A stretch of DNA of 64,000 bases from an uncultured Rothia sp. (GTDB lineage: Bacteria > Actinomycetota > Actinomycetes > Actinomycetales > Micrococcaceae). The notes under the pieces were generated by a model. The model was given only the letters and a program-made list of their open reading frames with translations. It was not told the origin of the DNA and ran no database searches. Shown here piece after piece: positions 18,109 through 26,742 of the stretch; the stretch's first letter is position 1; the number at the start of each line of letters is the position of its first letter. The stretch is taken from the NCBI RefSeq assembly GCF_916715725.1, contig NZ_CAKAPD010000004.1:1-64000 (forward strand), given 5' to 3'. The position numbers were made by a program, and so were the translations under genes.

Positions 18109-18981
18109 TTAGCGGCGTACCAGGCGGTTCAGGAAGTGCAGGACGGTTGCAATGGATGCACCCAGTGCGGCGAAGGACTTCCAGCGTGCCTGCAGAACCT
18201 CGGGCTTGCGCACGTTCTCTGCCAGGCCGCGGCCGGTAGCTGCTGCACCTGCAGCAACCTCGGAGGGCACTGCCTTGAGTGCATCCAGGGCCTGCTGGGT
18301 GTTGGACTGAACGTCGCCGGTGTAGGACTGCAGGTCGTCGCGCAGGGCTGCCAGGTGCTGGCGACGTTCTGCGGTGCGCTGCTTGAGCTCTTCGAAGGTC
18401 GGAGGCTTGGGCTCTTCCTCGCCGCGTGCCTTGCGCTCTTCAGCTTCCTTACGGGCGCGTTCTGCTGCTTCTTCGGCTTCCTTAGCCTTCTGCTCGGCAC
18501 GCTCTGCCTGTTCCTTCTTCAGGCGCTCAGCGGACATGGCGGTACCTTCCTTGAGTACGCCGAGGTCGAAGAGCAGACCGAAGATTGCGGATTCGGGCTT
18601 GAACGGCAGCTGAGCCTTGACCTTCTTCAGACCGACCAGTGCGCAGATAGCGAGGACGATGAGGAAGATGAGGGCGAAGATCAGCGCGGATGCCCAGTAG
18701 GGCATGACGGTGCCGAGGCCGAGGATTGCTGCGGCGACCAGCGCAATAATCAGGAACAGACCGAAGACTGCTGCGACGCCAAAAAAGGCTGCGCCCTTAC
18801 CAACGGCGATGCCCTTGGTCTTCAGCTCGTGCTTTGCAATCTGGATTTCGTCCTTGACCTGGCTGGGTCCGAGGGTCTTGAAGGTTTTGCCAGCGTCGAT
18901 GATGTTCGCGACGCCGGACTTAATCCCGCTGATGCCAGCAAAGAAACCCTTGGGTGCCTTGGGATTAGTAGTAGTGGTCAT
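18109..18981 (-). CDS. Holin-X (phage holin superfamily III) family protein
   Basis: The start at 18981 (MTTTTNPKAPKGFF) follows GGAGAGGTGG. Two adjacent membrane helices (about residues 65-120) carry the actinobacterial Holin-X pattern: IQIAKHELKTKGIAVGKGAAFFG then VLAICALVGLKKVKAQLPF. A highly charged Glu/Lys/Arg helix (residues 150-195) and a helical C-terminus follow. Despite the family name these chromosomal proteins are not shown to be lysis holins and there is no phage gene nearby. A membrane-organising role is inferred. A 15-codon upstream frame overlaps its start. Confidence 0.8.
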   Translation of the reverse strand: MTTTTNPKAPKGFFAGISGIKSGVANIIDAGKTFKTLGPSQVKDEIQIAKHELKTKGIAVGKGAAFFGVAAVFGLFLIIALVAAAILGLGTVMPYWASALIFALIFLIVLAICALVGLKKVKAQLPFKPESAIFGLLFDLGVLKEGTAMSAERLKKEQAERAEQKAKEAEEAAERARKEAEERKARGEEEPKPPTFEELKQRTAERRQHLAALRDDLQSYTGDVQSNTQQALDALKAVPSEVAAGAAATGRGLAENVRKPEVLQARWKSFAALGASIATVLHFLNRLVRR

Positions 18982-19025
18982 GACCACCTCTCCGTGACGT
19001 GTTTTTGGAGGCTTCTTTTTCGCAC
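18978..19025 (-). CDS. candidate 15-residue leader peptide overlapping the Holin-X start
   Basis: GTG at 19025 has a strong GGAGG site four bases upstream and opens a frame encoding MRKRSLQKHVTERWS. Its TGA stop overlaps the ATG of the Holin-X gene (ATGA). The basic leader could couple translation. No protein evidence exists. Confidence 0.35.
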   Translation of the reverse strand: MRKRSLQKHVTERWS

Positions 19026-19332
19026 TCCACCTCCTATAGTTTAGCCCCTTATGGTACCCCTGCGTGACCGTTTGAACGGGGGTTTGCGCTATCTCTTCAG
19101 GTATTTTCGACTTTCTGAGGTCTGTATTGAGCTGCGGGCGTAGCATTCTGAGCTTGGTTGCGCCTGTGGATTTGCTCTGGAGTAGGTGCGAAAGATGGTT
19201 GGGGAGGCGTTCCCCCGCTGTGCTTTGGATGGGCGCGTAGGGTGCGCGGGTGGGGTGAACTTTTCTTGAGCGCAAGGCTTCATAATTCTGCATGGCGGGG
19301 CATCTTTGCCTCGCCGAGGGCGTAAGCCCGAG
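18982..19332. other. 350-bp intergenic region upstream of Holin-X gene
   Basis: Apart from the leader peptide and a TAAACT hexamer (minus strand, about 19042) that may be its -10, nothing coding is seen here. The right end runs into the inverted tRNA-Asn fragment. Confidence 0.4.
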
Positions 19333-19351
19333 GGGTTACTGGTTCGAGTCC
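19333..19351 (+). repeat. inverted 19-bp copy of the tRNA-Asn T arm
   Basis: GGGTTACTGGTTCGAGTCC occurs here on the plus strand and as its exact reverse complement at 19416-19434, inside tRNA-Asn. The upstream bases do not form a tRNA. It is a tRNA fragment, not a gene, and makes a large fold-back around the tRNA terminator. Confidence 0.85.
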
Positions 19352-19366
19352 CGTCTGGAAAATGGA

Positions 19367-19395
19367 AAAGCCTCAGAACTTCGTTCTGAGGCTTT
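19367..19395 (-). terminator. terminator of tRNA-Asn
   Basis: AAAGCCTCAGAAC pairs perfectly with GTTCTGAGGCTTT (13 bp, short TTC loop), 10 bases past the tRNA end. Confidence 0.85.
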
Positions 19396-19404
19396 CAGTA
19401 TTTG

Positions 19405-19477
19405 CTCCCCCGACTGGACTCGAACCAGTAACCCTTCGATTAACAGTCGAATGCTCTGCCAATTGAGCTACGGGGGA
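19405..19477 (-). tRNA. tRNA-Asn (GUU)
   Basis: The minus strand forms a full cloverleaf: acceptor TCCCCCG/CGGGGGA, D arm with GCTCAATTGGCAGAGC, anticodon stem ATTCGACTGTTAATCGAA with GUU anticodon, and T arm ACTGGTTCGAGTCCAGT. The discriminator is G. CCA is not encoded. Confidence 0.97.
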
Positions 19478-19627
19478 TTATTTTGTTTTCGTTGCCGGTT
19501 TCCCTTGCAACGAGTAATAACTATACCGGGGCTGTTTGGGCTCCGCAACTTGAAATGCCGTGAAGTGTATCACTTTTTGGGTTGTGCGGCTAGATTGGGG
19601 TTTGGGTTCCGGTTAACCCGCGCTACT

Positions 19628-19673
19628 CCCCCGGCCACCTGCGGAACATGAAGGTTCTGCTGGTAGCCGGGGG
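19628..19673 (-). terminator. terminator after dnaG
   Basis: CCCCCGGC pairs with GCCGGGGG around an inner GCGGAAC/GTTCTGC stem, 20 bases past the dnaG stop. Confidence 0.65.
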
Positions 19674-19693
19674 TGCGTCCTCAAGAGCCTGGG

Positions 19694-21790
19694 CTAGCCG
19701 CGCTGTGCGGCGAGCTGGCGGCGGCGCATTTCCAGTTCGAGGAGTTGGCGCTGTACCGCTTCGAATTCTTCGTCGTCCGGGTTGGCGCTGAGCTGCTCTA
19801 GGCGCATCATTAGGTCGGATTTTTGGCGGGCGATTTGCTGTTCGAACAGGGCGTTGAGTGCGCCGGTGACGAAACCGGGCAGACGCTCGGCGCTACTGAC
19901 CGGTAGTGGTGAGACGGCAAGCTCCGCGATGGCGGGGTGCACGCCTTCTACCGCGCCGGAGCGCACACAGTTGATCCATTCGATGCCGGGAGTGGGTGCC
20001 ATGACGGTTGCGGCATGAATAATGCCTGCGGCCACCTCGCGGTGGGTGCGGTAGCGGAACTGCACGGTGGCGAGGTTGCGCCACTGCTCCACGCTGATGA
20101 GCTCGGGGTGCTGCAGGGCAATCTCGAGCGCCGCCTTTTCGAGGCGGGCGACCGGGTCGCGCGGGTCGGGGGTGAGGAACTCCTCGACGGCGGGCGCCTC
20201 CGGCTGCGGCTGGGGTGCGGCGGGCTGAATACTGCTCGGTGGGTGCGCGGCAGCGTTCTGCCCAGCGTAGGCGCTGGGTGCGGTGTAATCCTCGGGAGGC
20301 GGTGCATCGTAGGCGGGGTCGTAGGGCGCGTCAGCATGAACTGCACCCTGGGTACCCGCATAACCCGGCGCACCCGCATAACCAGGCGCACCCTGCGGCC
20401 CTTCATTCAGACGCTCGTAACGCGGCGCGGCGGCGGCCTCCGCCTGCTGGGTGCGTGAAAGCTTCGGGTGGTTCTGCGCGTACGCCACGGCACGCTGAAT
20501 CTCATCGAGCTCCAGGCCGAGCTGACCGGATACCTTACGCATGTAGGCGGGGCGCAGGTCACGGTCCTTGATTCCGGCGATAATCGGGGCGATGGCGCGC
20601 ATCGCCAGCACGCGGCCTTCAAGGGTCGCCAAATCATACTTGGCGAGGGTCGAATCAATCGCGAACTCGAACAGCGGGCGGCGCGAAGCAATCAGCGAGC
20701 GCACCGCGGCGTCCCCCTTGTGCAGGCGCAGGTCGCAGGGATCCATGCCGTTCTCGGCAACCGCCACGAAGGTCTGCGCGACGAAGCGCTGATCCTCCTG
20801 GAAGGCAGCCATGGCGGCTTTCTGACCTGCGGCGTCACCGTCGAAGGTGAAGATGATTTCGCCGCCGGAGCCGTCGTCGGTAATCATGCGGCGCACCATC
20901 TTGATGTGGCCGGGACCGAACGCAGTGCCGCAGGTGGCTACGGCGGTGGTGATGCCAGCAAGGTGTGCCGCCATGACGTCCGTGTAACCTTCCACGATGA
21001 CGACCTGCTTGGTCTTGGTCATATCGCGTTTTGCCAGGTCAATGCCGTAGAGCACCTGGGATTTTTTGTACAGCTGCGTCTCGGGGGTGTTCAGGTACTT
21101 GGGGCCCTGGTCGTCATCGAAGAGGCGGCGGGCACCGAAGCCGATAGTCTCACCGGCGATGGTGCGAATCGGCCAGATGATGCGACCGCGGAAGCGGTCG
21201 TACAGGCCGCGGTTGCCCTCGGAGAACATGCCGGTCGCCTTCAGTTCCTCGTCGGTGAAGCCCTGGGAGCGAAGGTGCTTGAGCAGGTGGTCCCAGCCGC
21301 GGGGTGCGTAGCCGACACCGAACTTGCGGGTTGCGGCGGGGTCGAAGCCGCGGGCACCGAGGAAGCGCTGCGCCTCCTGCGCATCAGCGCTGTAGAGGTT
21401 GCGTTCGAAGAACTCGGCGGCAATCTTGTGCGCGTCGAGCAGGCGGCGGCGCATACCCGCCTCGTAGCGGTCGCCGGGCTTACCGCCCTCATAGTGCAGG
21501 GTGTAGCCGATGCGGGCGGCAAGACGCTCCACCGTCTCAACGAAACTGGTGTGCTCCATCGCCATGACGAAGGAGTACACGTCACCGGATTCACCGCAGC
21601 CGAAGCAGTGGTACGAGCCAACCTGCGGGCGCACATTGAAGGAGGGCGTGCGCTCGTCATGGAACGGGCACAGACCCTTGAAGGTGCCTATACCGGCGCT
21701 TTTGAGGCTCACATAGCCTTCAATGATTTCGCGGATATCGGTACGGGCGCGGACTTCGTCAATGTCTTCTTTGCGGATTAATCCAGCCAT
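19694..21790 (-). CDS. dnaG: DNA primase
   Basis: DnaG makes RNA primers for replication. The N-terminal CHC2 zinc finger is intact (CPFHDERTPSF...YHCFGCGESGD, residues 41-69). The catalytic TOPRIM core shows VIVEGYTDVMAAH near residue 265 and FTFDGDAAGQKA near 317. A low-complexity Ala/Pro/Tyr-rich linker (about 470-540) precedes the C-terminal DnaB-interacting helical region. The 698 residues are somewhat longer than usual because of that linker, a common actinobacterial trait. dusB follows upstream on the same strand. Confidence 0.97.
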   Translation of the reverse strand: MAGLIRKEDIDEVRARTDIREIIEGYVSLKSAGIGTFKGLCPFHDERTPSFNVRPQVGSYHCFGCGESGDVYSFVMAMEHTSFVETVERLAARIGYTLHYEGGKPGDRYEAGMRRRLLDAHKIAAEFFERNLYSADAQEAQRFLGARGFDPAATRKFGVGYAPRGWDHLLKHLRSQGFTDEELKATGMFSEGNRGLYDRFRGRIIWPIRTIAGETIGFGARRLFDDDQGPKYLNTPETQLYKKSQVLYGIDLAKRDMTKTKQVVIVEGYTDVMAAHLAGITTAVATCGTAFGPGHIKMVRRMITDDGSGGEIIFTFDGDAAGQKAAMAAFQEDQRFVAQTFVAVAENGMDPCDLRLHKGDAAVRSLIASRRPLFEFAIDSTLAKYDLATLEGRVLAMRAIAPIIAGIKDRDLRPAYMRKVSGQLGLELDEIQRAVAYAQNHPKLSRTQQAEAAAAPRYERLNEGPQGAPGYAGAPGYAGTQGAVHADAPYDPAYDAPPPEDYTAPSAYAGQNAAAHPPSSIQPAAPQPQPEAPAVEEFLTPDPRDPVARLEKAALEIALQHPELISVEQWRNLATVQFRYRTHREVAAGIIHAATVMAPTPGIEWINCVRSGAVEGVHPAIAELAVSPLPVSSAERLPGFVTGALNALFEQQIARQKSDLMMRLEQLSANPDDEEFEAVQRQLLELEMRRRQLAAQRG

Positions 21791-21927
21791 AAACTCAATT
21801 CTACGGTGGGGGTCAACAGGTAGCGCCTACAGGCGGTGCAGGAGCGGGAAATAGCGCGCGAACAGGCTCGCAAAAAGGATGCGCCGCGACGCGCAAACAG
21901 CACGCCGCGGCACACAAGTGACGGTGT

Positions 21928-23094
21928 TTAGCCGCCGGAAATATCCAGTTCAGCCTCCACCAGACCCAGACGCTCAGCATCGCCGAGGATGCGCGAATCC
22001 AGCCAGCCATCGGGCAGGTGCGGCTGCTTGGGGCTGCCGGCGCGACCGCGCGAACCCTCAACGGCGGCACCCGGGTAGCCAATCGAGTGGTCCAGCTGAG
22101 CAATCAGCTCACGGAACGTCGCCAGGTCGGGCACCTGGGCCATCTTCGCGCGCAACTCGCCGCCAACCGGGTAGCCCTTGAAGTACCACGCCACGTGCTT
22201 GCGGATCTCGCGCAGGCCTCGGGTCTCATCGCCGAAGGTTTCCACCAGCAGTTCTGCGTGGCGGTAAATCATGTCCGACACCTCAGTCAGGGTCGGGCGG
22301 ATACGCTCCGCCGAACCCTCAAACGCATTCTGCAGGTCACCAAACAACCACGGGCGACCCTGGCAGCCGCGACCAATCACCACGCCATCCACGCCGGTCT
22401 GCTCAACCATGCGCACCGCATCCTCAGCGGAGAAAATATCGCCATTACCCAGAATCGGCACATCCGGAATCAGCTCACGCAGCTGCGCAATAGAATCCCA
22501 GTCAGCCTTACCCGAATAATGCTGAGCCGCAGTACGACCGTGCAGAGCAATCGCCGCAACACCGGCATCACGAGCAATCTTGGCGGACTCCAAGAACGTA
22601 ATGTGCTCATCGTCGATGCCCTTACGCATCTTAACGGTCAGCGGAATATCGTTGCGGGACGCCTCCTTCACCGCGGTCTGCACAATCGCCGTGAACAGGT
22701 CAGTCTTCCAGGGCAGGGCGGCACCGCCACCGCGGCGAGTCACCTTAGGAGCCGGGCAGCCAAAGTTCAAGTCAATGTGGTCGGCACGGTCCTCTTCAAC
22801 GACCATGCGCACAGCCTTACCGACGTTGACCGCGTCCACACCGTAAATCTGGATGGAGCGAATCTTCTCGTCCGGGTCATGCTCAATAATGCGCATGGAC
22901 TCGGGCTTACGCTCCACCAGGGCGCGCGCAGTCACCATTTCGGTAACGTACAGGCCGCCGCCATATTCACTGCAGAGGCGGCGGAAAGCCTTATTGGTCA
23001 CGCCGGCCATCGGGGCGAGAACCACGGGAGTGTCAACGGTCAGTTTGCCCAGTTTCAGGGGCGGAAGGGTAAGACGGGGTACTTCAGAATTCAC
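21928..23094 (-). CDS. dusB: tRNA-dihydrouridine synthase
   Basis: Dus enzymes reduce uridine in the D loop with FMN and NADPH. The TIM barrel starts LGKLTVDTPVVLAPMAGVTNKAFR. The catalytic Cys is in NFGCPAPKVTRRGGGAAL. FMN phosphate contacts are in ILGNGDIFSAEDA and GVVIGRGCQGRPWLF. A GTG start at 23094 is chosen, giving 388 residues. The longer frame to 23241 adds an unrelated low-quality N-terminus. No ribosome site stands upstream, so a leaderless message is likely. Confidence 0.9.
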   Translation of the reverse strand: MNSEVPRLTLPPLKLGKLTVDTPVVLAPMAGVTNKAFRRLCSEYGGGLYVTEMVTARALVERKPESMRIIEHDPDEKIRSIQIYGVDAVNVGKAVRMVVEEDRADHIDLNFGCPAPKVTRRGGGAALPWKTDLFTAIVQTAVKEASRNDIPLTVKMRKGIDDEHITFLESAKIARDAGVAAIALHGRTAAQHYSGKADWDSIAQLRELIPDVPILGNGDIFSAEDAVRMVEQTGVDGVVIGRGCQGRPWLFGDLQNAFEGSAERIRPTLTEVSDMIYRHAELLVETFGDETRGLREIRKHVAWYFKGYPVGGELRAKMAQVPDLATFRELIAQLDHSIGYPGAAVEGSRGRAGSPKQPHLPDGWLDSRILGDAERLGLVEAELDISGG

Positions 23095-23198
23095 CCCTAT
23101 ATTGTGGCATACGGGGGCAAATCGAGAACCGGACTCAGCTGAGGGGGTACAGGAGCCCAGTGCAAGCTCAGCAACCGCGAGGATGCGCAGGTACGCGA

Positions 23199-23233
23199 GA
23201 GGGGCGGAGGAGCATTCCGCTCTCCCGCCCCTC
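23199..23233 (-). terminator. terminator after the GNAT gene
   Basis: GAGGGGCGG pairs with CCGCCCCTC around a GGAGC/GCTCT-type inner stem. It lies between the GNAT and dusB genes. Confidence 0.7.
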
Positions 23234-23283
23234 TTGAGCAAGAGTCAGCCAGCAGGCTCAATACCGCGAACCTACCCGAGAAC

Positions 23284-24261
23284 CTACTCGGTCACGTAAA
23301 TATAGGTCGGGTCACCCTCCACCGAAGCAGTACCGGCACGCAGCAGCACATCGGTCACCTGAACCAGCGCCTCCATGGCGTCATCAACCTCAACCAGCAC
23401 CGGGTACTTAGCACTCAGCAGGGACAACACCTGCATAATCGCCTCCACGGCACCCTCATTATCGAAGTCGTAGCCCAGCAGCAGTTCCGTGGCGGTCTTC
23501 TCATCCACCAGCGCCGCCTCCGGGTCCGTCTCAAAGGGGTGGTAGCTCACCGCAAACGCAACAATCGGGCCCTTCTTACCCTCGGCAGCAGCCTCACGAA
23601 TATGGTCACGAAGCACCACGGCTCCAAAAGCACGCACCTCATCCGAGAGGAAGTAGCGGTTCACCGTGCCCATACCCACCTCAGCAGGAACATCCCACTC
23701 GTGGGCGCGGCGGTAGAAATTCCACAGCGCAGAAGTCAGCTCCACCGAACCGGTCGCCAAATCCTCAATCGCCTGAGTCTCATTACCGTCAGCGTCCTCA
23801 CGCAGCGACACCGGAGGAATCGCACCCGGCTCCACACGTACCATACGGGAACGCTGAATCAGCTTCATACCAGCAGCATGCGCAAACTCCTCACCGTCAC
23901 TAAACGGCGACAGCTTCACGCGCAGAGCGGTGGTCTGACCGTGCGCCGCCGCAATCTCACGCAACGCATTCAGCAGGGCGGTACCAATACCCTGACGGCG
24001 GTGGTCAGCAGCCACCTCGATGTAGGACCACAGACGCGTCGGATGCAGCAGCGAAGCCACCACAGTACCCGCAGCCACCGGCACACCAGAAACAGTCACC
24101 ACCAGGGTGCGGCTAAACGGCGCATCCGTATCCGGGCCAAAGAGGCCACGCTGGCGCTCCTCAACCTCATTGCGGGCAGAGTTCCAAATCTCAAGCAGGG
24201 CAAGGTCATCACCCTCCTGCCAGGGGCGAATCTCAAATTTTTCGCTGAGGCGTTCAGCCAT
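23284..24261 (-). CDS. GNAT-family N-acetyltransferase
   Basis: This 325-residue protein has an N-terminal GNAT domain with the acetyl-CoA motif VAADHRRQGIGTALLNAL near residue 86. The start at 24261 (MAERLSEKFEIRPW) has GGAAAGG upstream. A second half (about residues 170-325) has a weaker GNAT-like layout, ending in AMEALVQVTDVLLRAGTASVEG. Tandem GNAT proteins of this type occur in actinobacteria, such as mycothiol synthase (MshD), but the signature is too weak to call MshD. The substrate is unknown. Confidence 0.8.
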   Translation of the reverse strand: MAERLSEKFEIRPWQEGDDLALLEIWNSARNEVEERQRGLFGPDTDAPFSRTLVVTVSGVPVAAGTVVASLLHPTRLWSYIEVAADHRRQGIGTALLNALREIAAAHGQTTALRVKLSPFSDGEEFAHAAGMKLIQRSRMVRVEPGAIPPVSLREDADGNETQAIEDLATGSVELTSALWNFYRRAHEWDVPAEVGMGTVNRYFLSDEVRAFGAVVLRDHIREAAAEGKKGPIVAFAVSYHPFETDPEAALVDEKTATELLLGYDFDNEGAVEAIMQVLSLLSAKYPVLVEVDDAMEALVQVTDVLLRAGTASVEGDPTYIYVTE

Positions 24262-24331
24262 ATCCGTGCACCTTTCCTTTGCTCGCGTCAAACGTGCCAA
24301 TCAGTCTAACCAGGGTAGCCCAAATACACGA

Positions 24332-24370
24332 CGGCGGGTAGCCTCTTTCGCTCTAAGAAGCTACCCGCCG
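24332..24370 (-). terminator. terminator after glyS
   Basis: CGGCGGGTAGC pairs with GCTACCCGCCG (11 bp), just past the glyS stop codon. Confidence 0.75.
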
Positions 24371-24389
24371 ACCATGTTATAAATTATTT

Positions 24390-25769
24390 TTAGCCTGCCA
24401 GGCGTGCAGCCAGGTAAGACTTCACCTGATCCAGAGCCACACGCTCCTGGTTCATGGTGTCGCGCTCGCGGATGGTCACAGCCTGATCCTCAAGAGTGTC
24501 AAAGTCCACGGTGATGCAGAACGGGGTACCGATCTCATCCTGGCGGCGGTAACGGCGGCCAATAGCGCCCGCCTCGTCGTAGTCCACGTTCCACAGGCCA
24601 CGCAGCTCATTCGCCAGCTTAGTTGCCGGCTCAGACAGCTCAGCCTTCTTCGACAGCGGCAGAACAGCAGCCTTCACCGGTGCCAGGCGCGGGTCGAGCT
24701 TCAGCACGACGCGCTTATCCACGCCACCCTTAGTGTTGGGTGCCTCATCCTCGACGTATGCGTCAACAAGGAACGCCATCATGGAGCGGGTCAGACCGAA
24801 GGACGGCTCAATCACGTACGGCACGTAACGCTCACCGGTAGCCTGGTCGAAGTACTCAAGCTTCGCGTTGGAGTGCTCGTTGTGCACGCCCAGGTCGTAA
24901 TCGGTACGGTTCGCAACGCCCATCAGCTCGCCCCACTCGGAACCCTGGAAGCCGAAGCGGTACTCAACGTCAATAGTGCCAGCCGAGTAGTGTGCACGCT
25001 CCTCCTTGGGGACGTCGAAGCGGCGCATGTTATCCGGGTTAATGCCCAGGTCAACGAACCAGTTCCAGCAGTCCTCAACCCACTCGTTGAAGTACTTATC
25101 AGCGTCATCCGGGTGCACGAAGTACTCAATTTCCATCTGCTCGAACTCACGAGTACGGAAAATAAAGTTACCGGGAGTGATCTCGTTACGGAACGACTTA
25201 CCAATCTGGCCAATACCGAACGGCGGGCGCTTACGAGAAGCAGTGACCACATTGTTGAAGTTCACGAAAATACCCTGAGCGGTCTCCGGACGCAGGAAGT
25301 GCAGACCCTCCTCATTATCAACCGGGCCCAGGTAAGTCTTCATCAGACCGGAGAAGTTCTGCGGCTCAGTCCACTCGCCACGAGTACCACAGTTCGGGCA
25401 AGCAATCTCTTCCATACCCTCAGCCGCGCGGCCCTTCTTCGCCTCAAAGTTCTCCAGCAGGTGATCCTGACGCAGACGCTTGTGGCACGACAGACACTCA
25501 ACCAGCGGGTCGGTGAAGGTCGCCACGTGACCGGACGCCTCCCACACCGCACGAGGCAGAATAACGGAGGAGTCCAGGCCAACCATGTCCGCACGGGAGC
25601 GGACGAAACGCTGCCACCACTGCTGACGGATGTTTTCCTTCAGCTCCGCCCCGAGGGGGCCGTAGTCCCATGCGGAGCGGGAACCGCCGTAAATTTCACC
25701 GGCCTGGAAAACAAAGCCGCGGCGCTTCGCAAGCGCAATAACGTTATCGAGGGTGGACTTTTCAGCCAT
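24390..25769 (-). CDS. glyS: glycyl-tRNA synthetase
   Basis: This is the single-chain (alpha2) class II enzyme, 459 residues. The start at 25769 (MAEKSTLDNVIALAKRRGF) has GAAGGAG upstream. Class II motifs are visible: RPETAQGIFVNFNNV, FRNEITPGNFIFRTREFEQMEIEYF and the C-terminal PSFGLTRSMMAFL motif 3. A zinc site is suggested by CLSCHKRLRQ and CPNCG (near residues 85-130). It is a lone gene with its own terminator. Confidence 0.97.
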   Translation of the reverse strand: MAEKSTLDNVIALAKRRGFVFQAGEIYGGSRSAWDYGPLGAELKENIRQQWWQRFVRSRADMVGLDSSVILPRAVWEASGHVATFTDPLVECLSCHKRLRQDHLLENFEAKKGRAAEGMEEIACPNCGTRGEWTEPQNFSGLMKTYLGPVDNEEGLHFLRPETAQGIFVNFNNVVTASRKRPPFGIGQIGKSFRNEITPGNFIFRTREFEQMEIEYFVHPDDADKYFNEWVEDCWNWFVDLGINPDNMRRFDVPKEERAHYSAGTIDVEYRFGFQGSEWGELMGVANRTDYDLGVHNEHSNAKLEYFDQATGERYVPYVIEPSFGLTRSMMAFLVDAYVEDEAPNTKGGVDKRVVLKLDPRLAPVKAAVLPLSKKAELSEPATKLANELRGLWNVDYDEAGAIGRRYRRQDEIGTPFCITVDFDTLEDQAVTIRERDTMNQERVALDQVKSYLAARLAG

Positions 25770-25999
25770 AGTTACTCCTTCTGCCCCGCCACCGGCTGTG
25801 ACGTGCGTGAGTTCGGGTTCATAAGGGACGCCGCCCAGAACGGGGCGCCCGCATTCGCGCTCATCGGCGCAATATGCACACTTTTTGATGCAAGACACTA
25901 GGGTACCATCACCACCCCGCCCCTGGGTATGCCCACCCTGCCCACCGCTCCCCCATTTTCGGGAAGCCAGGACGTACCCGGCGGGATAAACTAGGAAGC

Positions 26000-26215
26000 A
26001 TGGAAGAAATTTTTATTCGCGACGACATGATCCGCCTCGGCCAGTTCCTCAAGCTCGCCAACCTCGTAGAGGACGGCGCGCAGGCACGCGAGGTCATTCA
26101 GCACGGCCTGGTAAAGGTCAACGGCGACATTGAAGAAGCACGCGGCAAGCAGCTACACCCCGGCGATACCGTGACCTTCAACGGCGTGACCGTGAAGGTT
26201 GCGCACGAGGGCTAG
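26000..26215 (+). CDS. S4-domain RNA-binding protein
   Basis: This 71-residue protein is almost entirely one S4 domain: EEIFIRDDMIRLGQFLKLANLVEDGAQAREVI then VKVNGDIEEARGKQLHPGDTVTFNG. Relatives (YaaA and RqcP/YlmH type) bind rRNA or ribosomal complexes. A TAAACT hexamer ends 7 bases before the ATG, so the message may be leaderless. The gene lies directly left of the copper island. Confidence 0.88.
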   Translation: MEEIFIRDDMIRLGQFLKLANLVEDGAQAREVIQHGLVKVNGDIEEARGKQLHPGDTVTFNGVTVKVAHEG

Positions 26216-26253
26216 CACCGTCTGATTACACGTTTGGAATCTGGGAACGGTGA

Positions 26254-26432
26254 GGGGCAGTGCTCCTCCTCGTTCCTACAGGGAACCCGCCCTCGCTTCG
26301 CTTCGGGCACCCTCCGCAGCGAAGCAAGGAGAAGCGGAGCGTCCGGGTGCGGCGGGTGCCCCTGCAGGAGCGGAGGAAGGGTATAGCGTACCCACCCACC
26401 CAGCCCCTGTAGGAACGAGGACGATAACCGCC
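26254..26432. repeat. dispersed intergenic repeat, copy C (internally deleted)
   Basis: Left and right ends are an inverted pair: CCTCGTTCCTACAGGG near 26268 and CCCCTGTAGGAACGAGG near 26405. The shared GCGGAGCGTCCGGGTG block is present, but the middle found in copies B and E is missing. It lies between the S4 gene and the copper island. Confidence 0.75.
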
Positions 26433-26624
26433 TTCAGCGCGGAAAATAAGGCTAAACGTAAAGCCCCCGAGTCGTCATGACCCGAGGGCTATACGTTTAG
26501 TCGATTTAGGCGTCAGAGCCTTCCACGGTGCCGGTCGCCTCCGCAACCTTCTGCGCACGAATACGCGGCTCCTGACCCTGCACCTTCACCTCCAGGAACT
26601 CGCCCACGTGGCGAATCTCCATGG
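26405..26624. repeat. left direct repeat of the copper island
   Basis: This region matches 29620-29832 in the same orientation. Over the last 124 bases (26501-26624) the match has only 5 mismatches by eye. It covers the end of the dispersed repeat, a terminator hairpin and the 3' end of a hydrolase gene. Confidence 0.85.
26462..26490 (-). terminator. terminator in left direct repeat
   Basis: AGCCC and GGGCT pair around a GTC/GAC inner stem. It is the diverged counterpart of the intact hydrolase gene's terminator at 29671-29698. Confidence 0.6.
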
Positions 26625-26646
26625 CGCTCACGCCGTGATCCATTCC
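26506..26646 (-). pseudogene. 3' fragment of a hydrolase gene
   Basis: Read on the minus strand, this encodes the last 40 or so residues of the hydrolase at 29714-30466 (MEIRHVGEFLEVKVQG then a shared tail ending VEGSDA). Differences from the intact gene cause only a few substitutions (for example Lys to Gln, Val to Ile), and the reading frame is kept. Beyond 26640 similarity stops. It looks like the tail of a diverged copy left by recombination. Confidence 0.8.
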
Positions 26647-26665
26647 ACCCATCTCGTCCATGGTT

Positions 26666-26721
26666 CCCATATGACCCTGAAAGGGTGCGCTTCATGGTGG
26701 AGCCTTTCAGGGTCATATGGG
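26666..26721. repeat. perfect 19-bp inverted repeat at the island's left junction
   Basis: CCCATATGACCCTGAAAGG and its exact reverse complement flank an 18-base spacer. It lies 22 bases past the ATPase stop codon. No T-run follows, so it is a poor terminator. It may be the joined ends of a lost mobile element or a protein-binding site. Confidence 0.8.
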
Positions 26722-26742
26722 GCAGTGGAGAGAAGTGGTGAA

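Noticed and set aside
18109..18981. Prophage holin
   Set aside because: The protein belongs to a chromosomal Holin-X family and no phage gene lies nearby.
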